Assembly (NCBI RefSeq): GCF_027943255.1
Contig: NC_072893.1
Location: 102,369,784 to 102,433,783, forward strand
Origin: Anastrepha obliqua
Taxonomy: Eukaryota > Arthropoda > Insecta > Diptera > Tephritidae
Length of the DNA: 64,000 nucleotides
Reading direction: 5' to 3'
Numbering within the stretch: position 1 is the stretch's first letter; every line of letters begins with the position of its first letter. The position numbers were made by a program, and so were the translations under genes. Positions 1 to 9,949 of this stretch are shown piece after piece. Below the pieces are notes generated by a model. It saw only the letters and a program-made list of their open reading frames with translations, was not told where the DNA came from and searched no databases.

Positions 1-125
1 TTGAAGCGCAGTCGCGGTCAACATTTGCATGAAATAATTTTCAAACATTAAATTATATGGAATGTATTATCATTTAAATGTGTTTTTTTGAAAAACTTTC
101 CTAAACCTCTTAAAAAAGCACCCGA
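1..125 (+). mobile_element. 3' end of a DD41D-type mariner
   Basis: The first 48 bases read as the C-terminus of a DD41D mariner transposase (ending GQHLHEIIFKH and stop); intact relatives end with a similar G-G-H-L-x-x-I-I-F motif. The non-coding tail then ends near position 123 in a sequence whose reverse complement (GGGTGCTTTTTTAAGAGG) closely matches the terminal inverted repeat of the copy at 63028-63954. The element therefore enters from outside the window. The junction at about 124-130 lacks a clean TA. Confidence 0.75.
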
Positions 126-775
126 TGGTAGGTTGATTTATAGTTGATGGCGTTCTGTGGCCCACAGCTTTGCCATCAGCTGTCTTTTGACTAGAAGCCA
201 AGAGCTCGTCCTCTGAGGGAGTTCCGACTATCCTCAACTCCATTGTGTCCGTCTGTTTGTCTGCCCGTTTTGTCATTGGGTCTTTTCGCTTGTCTGTCCG
301 ACTGTCCGTTCGTTTTGTCTTTGTGTCAGTCCATTTCTCCGTCTGTTTGCCTGCCCGTTTGGTAGCGTTATCCGAATTTTTGTTTTTTTGTTGTTTGTTC
401 ATTTATCTGTTTCTTACCGTCACCTGCCCTTCCAGAGGGCTGCCCATGTCGCCATGTGCGGTGACCAATGAGGATATAAGGGAAATAAACGGTCCGCTAT
501 GGCAGCGCCCCCTACCATGGTAAGGCCACCGTTACAACCTGAGGCGGCCTGATATCAGGAGGACTCCGTTAAGAGACAGCCTAATTTTATACTCCGGCTG
601 CCGAACCCACCCAATAGGCACGGGTCGCGTTGCACCCTGGGATGAGGGAGTTTTATTAACGAGGTTAACGTATTCGACCTGGGTGGTTCGCGGGAGACCT
701 ACTCTCCTACCTTCCATATCTGGGAGGCGTTCCCCTATCCACCACCTCAATTCTGCTTTTTCGCCCACTTGTACT
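126..775 (-). pseudogene. Possible non-LTR retrotransposon 5' region and ORF1 start
   Basis: On the minus strand a GC-richer leader (about 775 down to 405) is followed by an ATG at 402 and an open frame. The frame encodes an unusual run of Lys/Arg-Thr-Asp-rich units (repeats of the kind KRTDSRTDKRKD) and then an ordinary segment starting MELRIVGTPSEDE. It is cut off where the DD41D mariner tail begins (about 125), as if the mariner had inserted into it. A low-complexity charged N-terminus after a GC-rich leader fits a gag-like ORF1 of an R1- or Jockey-type element, but no zinc knuckle is visible. This is inference; it could equally be an unrelated repeat. Confidence 0.3.
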
Positions 776-1733
776 TATTATTTATTTCGTAGGTTATTTC
801 GAAATGTCATAAAATCATACAATTTTTGTTTGCGTTTTATTATTGCTGAATATAAATTTGATGGACTAAAACATTTCTAATTATTTTATAATACTTAATT
901 TGGAAATAAAATCAAATCAAAACTACAAGACTGTATATGGACCCATATGCGGCAAAGGGTAGCTGTTAATTCGGACTAAAAACCAATTTTGGTGTGAAAT
1001 ATTTATATTTTAATGTTAGTGGTTTAGCCAGTAAGAACAAAATTTAATATAATGATTTTCTAATAAATTAATAAAATCAATGATTTAGATTTAAGGTTTT
1101 TATGTAGTGACTAGGAAACAAATTTTAAACCAGATTAAGTTATTTTTTTGTTTTTGATTTCTACAACTTTGACACAGTCACACTTGGAACATATAGTAGA
1201 AGACCTATTCACATCAAAGGTAGCGAAGTGTTTGGAACTTGGCAAAATCATGGTAGTTTTAAGCAAAAATAGTCCTGGGTTTTCTTACAGGGTATATGTA
1301 GGTATGCAGCTACATAAATATAAATGTGTATACAAGCTCAGAAATATTGCACACACGTGTATGTACTCATATATACATATGTATTTGATTATGACTTAAA
1401 TTCAGACATGAAAATATAAATGGCAGTACGTTTACCGTACTTGCACTCTTGGGCACAATTTTGTAGTATCAAACTTTTTGACGAAATTTCCTGCATTTCC
1501 AGCATAAAAGACTACAAAGGCAGGTCGTTGTAAACATGTGAATTCCATACTCTCAAAGGAAATTTATGATTTTGTTTACTATCACTTATGGAAAGGAATT
1601 TCACGCTTGGTAAATTTATTTGTTGATTTAGTTAAGTTGTGCCACTAAAAGTGTTTTCATGTGTCTGACTTTTCCCTTTGGTCTTCGATTTGAAATTTCA
1701 CTTACAGACCCACATACACATTTTATGTAAGTA
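776..1733. other. AT-rich stretch, nothing recognised
   Basis: Both strands carry only short open frames of random appearance. No inverted repeats or motifs were seen until the mariner boundary TA at 1732-1733. Confidence 0.5.
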
Positions 1734-2997
1734 ACAGGTGGCGCTAAAGTAATCCTCCTATCAGAAAATGCTATAAATTTTGCGATTGGCCCCTAATGTC
1801 AGTTCTGTTTTGACATTTGTGTAGTAAACACATGCAAAATACACGTTAATAAACAATGTTACGCTACACTGCTCCAGAACGCGGAATATTGCTGACTATT
1901 TATTTGACCAATAATCGGTCGGTGACTTTGGCACAACGTGAATTTCGTCGCAGATTTCCTCGCCGTCCAACGTCTACTGGTGAAACACTGCGACGTTTAG
2001 CCGCTCGCCTCGAAGAGACTGGCACAACACGAGATGCTGCCAGGCGTGGCAGACCCCGGAGTAGCCGTTCTGCAGAGAATATTGCTGCTGTAGCGGAGGA
2101 TGTCATGGAAGCGCCGTCGACACCGACAGACGACGTGCCACGCAAATGGGTATCAGTCGACGGTCTTTACCACGAATTTTGGTACAAGATTTGAAGATGT
2201 TTCCGTACAAAGTCCAGACGGTGCATCAGCTGTTAGCTGCTGACCGCCAATTGCGTCTAACATACGCTCAAGCCATCCTTAATCACCACCAAGAGGAAGA
2301 TGATTTTTCATCAAAAATAAGCATGAGTGATGAGGCCTATTTCCATCTTAGCGGGTACGTAAATAAGCAAAATTTATGCTTCTGGGGCACTGTAACCCAC
2401 GAACCCACAAAGAGCCATTACACCCGCTCAAAGTCACTGTATGGTGTTCTGTTTTCGCTGGAGGAGTCATCGGACCTTTTTTCTTCGAAGACGTCGCGGG
2501 CCAAACGGTTACTGTGAATGGTGAGCGCTACAGAGCAATGATCAACGAGTTCTTTTTCCCGCAACTTGATGAATTGGGATTGGAAAACATGTGGTTCCAA
2601 CAGGACGGTGCAACGGCACACACAACGGCGCCTAATCTCTGGCACTGGCCAGCAAGATCGCCTGATTTGACCGCTCCAGACTTCTTTTTGTGGGCTTTTT
2701 GAAATCGCGGGCTTATGTCAACAAGCCTCAGACTCTTGCAGCTCTTAAAGACAATATCCGTCAAGAATGTGAGGACCTATCGCCGGAAGTTTTGGCCAAA
2801 GTGATGGGAAATGCCATAAAAAGGGCTCAAATGGCAATCAGCTGTGGCGGCGGCCATTTACATGACATCATATTCTCGACTTGATGTAAAAACAATTAAA
2901 AGACCAAATAAAAATAATCCACAAGAAGAATCAAAGTTTTTCATTTTTTTTAAATTACAGCCAAAAAACATCGCAAGGTTACTGTTGCGCCACCTTG
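1734..2997 (+). mobile_element. DD41D-type mariner, near full length, defective
   Basis: A 1264-bp element bounded by TA dinucleotides (1732-1733 and 2998-2999). The terminal inverted repeats begin ACAGGTGGCGC on the left and, reverse-complemented, CAAGGTGGCGC on the right. These ends differ from those of the other DD41D copies in the window, so this is a separate lineage. The transposase reading frame lies on the plus strand between them. Confidence 0.85.
1856..2884 (+). pseudogene. DD41D mariner transposase, frameshifted
   Basis: The ATG at 1856 opens an N-terminal helix-turn-helix segment of about 95 residues (MLRYTAPERGILL onward, with the RRGRPRSSRS linker). The frame then shifts near 2150, near 2390 and near 2695. 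Catalytic-domain landmarks are spread over three frames: MSDEAYFHLSGYVNKQN (first Asp), the VTVNGERYRAMINEFFFPQL segment, WFQQDGATAHT (second Asp) and WPARSPDLTAPDFFLW (third Asp). About 25 residues normally found between QDGA and WPARS are missing, an internal deletion. It ends in the family C-terminus GGGHLHDIIFST. The protein cannot be functional; the identity is clear from motif order. Confidence 0.85.
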
Positions 2998-3259
2998 TAT
3001 ATACTTATATAATACATTGAAGCTGAGGCACAGAGTTTCGCAGACACTTGATATTGAAAAATGACGTTCATGAGTGCCGAAAAATTTTAAATTAGGTTGG
3101 GGTAGGCTTGATGATTGGCCTCGATGAACTAAAATTACTAGACAGAAGAAAGTGTGAAATCAACTTGATCATAAAACATCATCACCATTCCGTAGGTGAG
3201 AAGAGACAGGAATGATATATGGGCACGACAACCGGTTGGTTTACAGATTGAGGCTGTGA

Positions 3260-4006
3260 CTCTTATAGCCTAGACAGACGGTGGCGTTAATTGGGATTTA
3301 CAACCTAATTCGTAATTATCTCAGGAATTAAGTGCAACTGATGCGGAGCGACAACTAGACTTTATTTTCCTAATTTACGCGGATTAGGGCAACTTTGCCG
3401 AATAATGACAGTTAATATCTATGGAATGAAAAATAATGAGATTTTTAAAGAGAAGAAAAAAAATTGGATGCAATGCTAATTTTCAGTACCACATTCATAA
3501 TTTAATTAATTGATTTGATATTACGGAGCAGTTTGAGAAATAACAATTTAAGATATATATTATTTCTTTATCTTTATTCGCAATTCTTAATACAGAATGC
3601 AAGCGATCACAGTAATAATGCATCTTCTTTTTTATATTTAACAAAACTATAAAATATTAGATATATATTACAACAATTCTGTCCGCTCTCTGATGTTACG
3701 TAGCCAATACATTTGTTTGCTTCCAATTCCACGTTTGCCTTCGATTTTACCTTGTACAATTAGTTGGAACAATTAATATTTAGGACCACGCATAATATGA
3801 CCAAAATATTATTTTTTAATAAATAATTATTCTTAGTATCAGGGCAGCCTGTCGCCTGCGATCCATTTTTTCTTACAGAATTATCCAATAAACAAACCAG
3901 CTGTTTACTTATCCGCCTAACAATCTTCTGTTACATTACAATTTTAATCAGAATTTACTGCGCCGGTAATCCCGATTAACGCCGCCGTTTGTCAAGGCTA
4001 TAAGAG
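3260..4006. mobile_element. 747-bp element with long terminal inverted repeats
   Basis: The left end (3260 onward, CTCTTATAGCCTAGACAGAC) and the reverse complement of the right end (from 4006, CTCTTATAGCCTTGACAAAC) match over about 42 bp with few differences and continue with GGCGTTAAT-GGGATTA motifs. No open frame of note lies inside; the centre is AT-rich. This is the architecture of a non-autonomous DNA transposon (MITE). I found no convincing target duplication (flanks ctgtga and agtgtt), so the superfamily is undecided. Confidence 0.65.
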
Positions 4007-4526
4007 AGTGTTATCCCATTTGCAGCTCTGAGCCGATTACACTGATTTCCAAATAATTTATTATGTTTTTAATCAAGAATCAAACCATTAGTTTAATCAA
4101 ATAACGGTTTCGGATTAACGAAAATACCCCTTTTCTGGAGAATCCGATCAAAAAAAATGATATACATATCAAATGAAATTTATTTACTTATATAAAAAGC
4201 TCCGTTCAGTCTTCATTGTCCATTAAAATTAATCGTTTTCAAGGATTTTCAAGAAATATTATTTGTTTTTTTTTTGTGCAAAAAAAGGCATTTTCTATTT
4301 TATTGTTAGAAATACGTATTAGCGTATTTGGATTTAAATTCATACTATTTATTTGATGAGATCAAAACCAACGAATTCATTACGGCGAATCACATTCGGC
4401 TGGAATTTATGTGCTTGAGCTGAGTTATGAATCTGAAATATTGGCAATAGTGGGAGAGAAACGATAAAATAACGCACATGAAAACGCCTACCGCCCCCTT
4501 TTGAAATATATAGATGTACATAGTAA
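4007..4526. other. AT-rich spacer, nothing recognised
   Basis: Only a GGATTAAC motif shared with the neighbouring inverted-repeat element recurs here (about 4105-4115). No coding or repeat structure was recognised. Confidence 0.4.
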
Positions 4527-4578
4527 GCGCGTACACCTTTTTTGGGTGTTTAGCCAAGCTCCTCTTTCTACTTGTGGT
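4527..4578 (-). repeat. SINE 3'-end fragment, inverted
   Basis: The plus strand reads GCGCGTACACC...TTGGGTGTTTAGCCAAGCTCCTC, the reverse complement of the 3' end of the SINE family described at 22549. It lies directly upstream of a plus-strand copy, giving a partial inverted pair. Confidence 0.7.
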
Positions 4579-4898
4579 GGGCATCTTCATGAATGGGTTG
4601 GTGTGTGACTACTATTCGGAATTCACAGAGAGAACGTAGGTTCGAATCTCGGAGAATCCCAAAAAATAAGAAAAAACATTTTTCTAATAGCGGTCGTCCC
4701 TCGGCAGGCAATGGCAAACCTCCGAGTGTATTTCTGCCATGAAAAAGCTCCTCATAAAAATATCTGCCGTTCGAAGTCGGCTTGAAACTGTAGGTCCCTC
4801 CATTTGTGGAAGAACATCAAGACGCACACCACAAATAGGAGGAGGAGCTCGGCCAAACACCTAAAAAGGTGTACGCGCCAATTATATATATATATAAC
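4579..4898 (+). repeat. tRNA-related SINE copy
   Basis: Carries the family head (GAATGGGTTGGTGTGTGACT, then B-box-like GGTTCGAATCTC at about 4630). The body follows (AGCGGTCGTCCCTCGGCAGG..., GAGGAGGAGCTCGGCCAAAC), and it ends in GTACGCGCCAATTAT with a (TA)n tail. The head is slightly more diverged than in the 22.5-kb copy. Confidence 0.85.
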
Positions 4899-7164
4899 TA
4901 GTCGCAATGTAAAATAAACAAAAAATAAAAAATGCCTGAGTGCCAACGCTAGTCCAAACAGCCCCACAACGGTACTTAGCCTAATAGTTTCGTAAGTAAA
5001 TTCAAATACTTGCGGTTTATGTTATAGAATTTCCTGCTTGACGAATTATTTGGCACTTAGTACTTAGTTTAAGAAATTATATACATATGTATATATGTAT
5101 GTATGTATGTATCTCTATAATAGGTTCGAAAATGTGTAGTTATGTTTATGTAAATGCTCTTTAGAGATTTTGTAGCTGAATTTCAGAGACGCATCGGCGT
5201 ACTTGGGTGTTTGTGTATTTTTTTCATGAATTTGTGTTTGTAAACTTGAAACTGAACTGTTTATGTGGTCGTTTACTAACTTGCTAGCCAATTTTATAGC
5301 GTAAAGTTTGTGACTCTTTACAACTCTAAACATAATTACAAGAGTTCAAGTGTATGCACAGATAAGCAGCCATATTGTCAGCACCAACATATGATTCAAA
5401 TGAAGAGAGGAGTATCTATTTTTTTTATATCTATGGTACCGTCGTTTTGTCCAGCCACGCGCATTTCCTTTTATGCACGACAGCCTAATTGTTAGTAACA
5501 GCAGAATAACGTGCTAGAGCATCAGCAACAACAAAAGCAAACAAAATTAATTAGTCCTGCCTAATCGACAGAAGAAGACACGTCGCATGACGTACCACGC
5601 GTCAGAAATTCACCAGCTTATGGCAAACTCTCAAACAGAAAAAATTCACCAGCTGAATAAAAATTTAGAAGTCTTCCATCGTCAAACATTTAATGAGATA
5701 TGATATGCTCGTATTAGAGGTGCTAAAATGATAGTTAAAGTAGTAGATTTTATATTTCAAACGTGGTTTTACAAGAGTTGAAGATGAACTACGTGGTGCA
5801 CGTCCAACAAGTAGAACAACGCCAGAAATCATTGACCAAGGGCATATGTACATATACACATAATAGTGGTTGTGAACTTTCAGGTTGGACTTAGCGTGAA
5901 TTGTTGGTTTTCAGCCGAATGAGTACTCCATTTTTAATGAAGAACTAATTCTGGAAATTGAGTGCCGTTCCCTTGTGATCAAATACTAATGAAAGTTTAG
6001 CTACAGTTATAGTGTCAAGTTTTTCGTAAATGTTAAAAATTAAATGAGGATCAACTAATGCATTGACGAAGAGGTTCTAAAAATTATGGAACATCCATGC
6101 AATATTTAGAAGAAGAGAAAATCATAATTTCCCATTAGCTAATAAATATTGCAAAATAAATTTGAAAAACTTTCTTTGCAAGTGCAACTGTTCTATTAGT
6201 TCTTTTTCCGCCCGTAAGATTGCAGTAAATTTCACTTATTAAATGATAAATTGGAAGCGTGCATTGCAGCCATTGAAATCCAGACACTCAAAAACGACGC
6301 ATTTTTATTATATTTTTGAACACCTGAACATACTGTATGTCAAAATTAATTTTAAGAAGCTGTTTTAGTATTGGTCGTTTTTACTCACCAATCGCGCATC
6401 CAAATATGTACATACATACATATGTATTGATAAAAAAAAGGTATGCGAACTAAGAGGCACAGTCACCGCTCCGATATCTACCGTTGTGAATGTGTAGTTG
6501 GGGTTATAACTAGCCGTATTATTGGCTGAGAAATAATTACCTGATTACAACTGTTTAAAGAAGAAGAATTTTGTATCACGTAAATTTTTATCGATGTTGG
6601 TTTTTATTGTATCAAATTAAATACAGAAAATGAATGGAATTTAAATGAATTGAGCCAATGAAACAGTAGAGAAGAGGCTAGGCTTAACCAAGTTGTCCTG
6701 AAAAATAAATGCGTGTCCCGATCTCGAAGTTATGGTCGCACCCATCGTCTACGACTACCATAAAATCTATTAAAAACCCTCTTTCGCTTCAAGAAGCATT
6801 AATTTTATAATATATTTCACAACCAACACAAGAAAATATGGTATTTACTTTCACGACAAGAACATCTGTTTTTTTGTTTTGGTTTAAATGAAGCAATCCT
6901 TTCATTGTGGCACTACGGTGCGTTTGAGATGTCACTTCAGTTGCCGTTACGGAACCATTGTGACAGCCCTATAAGGGAAGATATTCTAATAAGAAAATTT
7001 TAAGGAAATGCTTCAAATAGAGGCTGGATTGATGATTGCGATAGCAAAAGAAATGCCCCACGTTTAATTAAATGAAACGCCAGATGATTATGTATAAAGT
7101 ACACTGCTTGTACAATAAGTCATTGCGTTAGGACTCGTTTTACATATACATACATATAATCCAA
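4899..7164. other. Spacer with a TATG microsatellite and a small mariner-like trace
   Basis: A (TATG)n tract lies at about 5083-5111. At about 5768-5842 the plus strand reads GFTRVEDELRGARPTSRTTP, which resembles the RF-x-x-G-x-E-x-x-E-D-x-x-R-x-G-R-P linker of mariner transposases; it is too short to be sure. The remainder shows no coding or repeat structure I can support. Confidence 0.4.
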
Positions 7165-7605
7165 CTGACGGATTTTATTCAACTCATCAATGATTGGCTT
7201 GATGTTTTTAATTCGCCCATGAAAACCTCTGGGAAGGTACTAATAATAAATTAGAGATAAGTTAGGTGTTTAACAACTAACCTTCCTACATTAAACTTTT
7301 AAATAAAAGAGACAGTTGGAACAACCCTTGCACATCAGGTAGATGTTTTTAATCGAAGAAACGATTTCATCTCTGCATCCAACATTCCGACCAAGAATGG
7401 ACTCGAACATTTACATAAAGCCTAGGTAATGGTTTATTAGTATGTTCAAAAGACTTCAAAAGTTGAATACATTTTGACCTACTGGCTAAATCAGGCTTAT
7501 TGGAGATTTTTTTTGAGCCATTCGCAGTAAAGGTGGCCTAAATGATCATCCTTATCTCAAACATAGGCTTCAAAAATACATCCTAAGTATCATATAATTG
7601 TTAAT
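7165..7605 (+). pseudogene. P-element/THAP9-like transposase relic
   Basis: Scattered plus-strand frames recover family landmarks in the right order: LIDDWFDVFNS at about 7187, a middle section ending YILTYWLNQ, then AIRSKGGLNDHPYLKHRLQK at about 7525-7590. P-element and THAP-type transposases carry the same DWFDVFNSR and R-K/S-GGLNDHP blocks near their C-termini. The reading frame changes several times and contains stops, so this is an old fragment. No 31-bp P-type ends were found. Confidence 0.6.
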
Positions 7606-7879
7606 ATTGCTTTTAAATATTGGTTAACATGATATTTTCTCAAAACATTTTTGCAATACTGAATGTCTGCAAGGACGGAGAGATGTGAAAGGCGATGGCA
7701 CTGAATGACTCTTTGGATTTTTCCAATGAATATTTTGTTTATTATTAAAGGCAAACTTTGAGTGAATATCCATGCAAATATTTATTACACGATCAAATAT
7801 TAATAAAATGATATAAAATGGCGATAAATAGCATCGACCAAACAACCAACTGCTATCGAATACCATCAAACTTCCACTA

Positions 7880-8294
7880 ACTCTATCAACTTGCACGAAT
7901 TCGAGCAACACAAAAACTAAAGCAACGTATACACGCTGCCTTTCTGTATCAACAATCCCTACGAGCAGCACACATGCTGCGATTGTTGTATCAACGCGTT
8001 GTACAGTGCGTACATGCAATTACAGGCAATGCCCCACAACTCCATTTCACGGAAACCACATCACAACAGCTTGACTCTAGCGTTATTAGTGATTCGTTCT
8101 TCTGCGAAGAGCTGGCTTCCTTCACACAAGTGCTTCAGCAGTCCCAAAATTTGAAGTCAGGCGTTCTAAGCGAGTCTTTGTTGGTTGCTGATTTAGACAG
8201 ACCTGATACTAATTGTAAACTTGATTCTGAAATGTCGGAGGATATTAATTATGCGCTTAGTTTTTATCATTCGGATGTCTCTGAAGTACTATAA
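7880..8294 (+). other. Open frame, possible terminal exon of an unknown gene
   Basis: A plus-strand frame stays open from about 7880 to the TAA at 8292. Its first ATG is at 7974 (106 codons from there). The upstream part (RATQKLKQRIHAAFLYQQSL) and the following residues look like amphipathic helices. The tail is acidic and Ser-rich (CKLDSEMSEDINYALSFYH). Composition is more protein-like than neighbouring frames, but I recognise no domain, see no strong splice acceptor, and the opposite strand is also partly open. It may be a chance ORF. Confidence 0.3.
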
Positions 8295-8592
8295 GAAGAC
8301 TCTCTAGAGTGCATTGGTGGGTAACTCATCAAGCAGCTGAGGCTACGTATGTATGTAAAACATCATAAAAGCTCGAAAGTGCATTTACTTGGGTGGATCA
8401 GGTTTCAAAAAGATTTTTAATTAAACCGTCATCCCATTTTCTAAGTGGTGTTAAGAGGCTTAATTCTGTGTTCAAAATTTTAGTAGACTAGACACAGCCT
8501 ACATCAGCACTTGGTTGATAGAAGAGCTAAGTTGAAAGTTTATAAAGTGGTTTTATTAATTTAAGATCCACAGGAGGCCATCCGTCCAAATA
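8295..8592. other. Spacer, nothing recognised
   Basis: Just under 300 bases with no open frame or repeat that I can support; it ends at the MITE target TA (8591-8592). Confidence 0.4.
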
Positions 8593-8891
8593 CAGTCACT
8601 CGCACCTTATTTGATACAAATACGAGTTTTTTGTAAAATTTTCTATATTCATAATATTAAGCGAAAATGGAAAAACAGAGTATGTAGACATCTTACTTAT
8701 TTTGCTTAATATCATTTCTCAACATAAAATACACAAAAAATGTCCACTTATTTCATTGCAATGCAAAACATTGAAAAACACACATAGAATTCACGCCGCA
8801 GCTTAAATGATTCGATTAAAAAAGAGCACTGGGAAAAGCAGAACACTTTACAAAAAACTGGTATCTGTATCAAATAAGGTGTTAGTGACTG
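8593..8891. mobile_element. Tc1-type MITE, 299 bp
   Basis: The ends are CAGTCACTCGCACCTTATTT on the left and, reverse-complemented, CAGTCACTAACACCTTATTT on the right. The inverted repeat extends about 45 bp (through GATACA-ATAC-AGTTTTTTGTAAA) and is flanked by TA on both sides (8591-8592, 8892-8893). There is no coding capacity. CAGT-type ends with a TA duplication fit a Tc1/mariner-superfamily MITE. A second left half lies at 13551. Confidence 0.8.
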
Positions 8892-9437
8892 TATATATGT
8901 GTATGTGTGGGTTGTACATGGAGCGCGCTATTAAAATATCAATTCACACCAACTATAGCAATAACGTCAGATATGTGTGTATGTATTTCGAATCAGCACC
9001 GCAAGGCTGAGACCAAAATGAAAAAACTGAAAAAATGGGTTGAGGGAATGGAAGAAAGAAAAACGTGCATACTTTAACTGGATAACAGCTTCCCTTTCGT
9101 GGAAATTTTCCACCAAAGCGATTATCGGTTTATTCAATTATCGGGCAAAAAATTTTATTAGTGTGAACCCTTTAACTTTTATATTCAAATAACGACTATA
9201 AGTGGTCTCAACTGGCGTTGGTCAGATAAAGAAGATATTTAAAAAAAATTAATCAATTCAGCTCATAAACACAAGGGGAATATTTTTGCTACAAATTGTA
9301 TTTTTGGGTTTCACTTTTATAACCAAATAGGCAAAATAGGCATGCATAGAATTCAGCAGAATTTTAATTAGGGCGCATTAGATTTTTTTAATTGTGATGA
9401 ACCTCTGCAAATTCATTTACTTATGAACTAACTAATA
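8892..9437. other. Spacer, nothing recognised
   Basis: AT-rich DNA between the MITE and the next mariner. Only short chance frames are present. Confidence 0.4.
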
Positions 9438-9540
9438 TAGGGTGGGCCATGTAAAATTTGCTTTTTTAATTGGCTATAAAAAAAAAACTAATCAATATTT
9501 TTTCAAACTTTTTTTTATTTTGAAGATTGAACATTGTCAT

Positions 9541-9949
9541 TTATGAATGAAAAATAATATCGTTCAAATGACTGCCACGACCGGCTTTACAGTAGGCCAT
9601 TCGATCAACCCAATTTTTATGCACATTTTCGATTGTTTGGGCTCCAATTTTATGAATGGCAACTTCGATTTCGTGTTTGAAAGCATCAATCGTCTCTGGA
9701 TGGTTCGCATAACATTTGTCCTTAACGGCTCCCCACAAAAAATAGTCCAACGGGCTTAAATCACAGCTCCGAGGCGGCCAATTGATATCGGAATTCAAAA
9801 ACGGTAGCCAGAAGTTCGAGTGCAACTTTGGCAGTGTGACAAGTTGCACCGTCCTGTTGAAACCAAATGTCGTCCATGTCATCCTCTTCAATTTTTGGAA
9901 ACAAAAACTCGTTCACCATGTCACGGTAACGCCCGCCATTTACTGTAAC
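9541..9949 (-). pseudogene. DD41D mariner transposase, C-terminal part
   Basis: The minus-strand reading begins at VTVNGGRYRDMVNEFLFPKI, passes WFQQDGATCHTAKVALELL (second Asp), shifts frame near 9785, and continues INWPPRSCDLSPLDYFLWG (third Asp) to the C-terminus GRGSHLNDIIFHS and stop at 9541. The spacing between the Asp residues is shortened by a small deletion at the frameshift. A short N-terminal remnant (MGRYMLEQNWEILKTYFQSG) is found at 11533 down to 11470, beyond the hAT insert. Confidence 0.8.

Noticed and set aside
5640..5670. Shared phrase TTCACCAGCTGAATAA at 5652, 28705 and 28907
   Set aside because: Similarity extends only about 20 bases and borders of a repeat family could not be defined.
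7624..8019. 131-codon minus-strand frame
   Set aside because: Overlaps the more protein-like plus-strand frame and an AT-rich stretch; no motif and no family resemblance.
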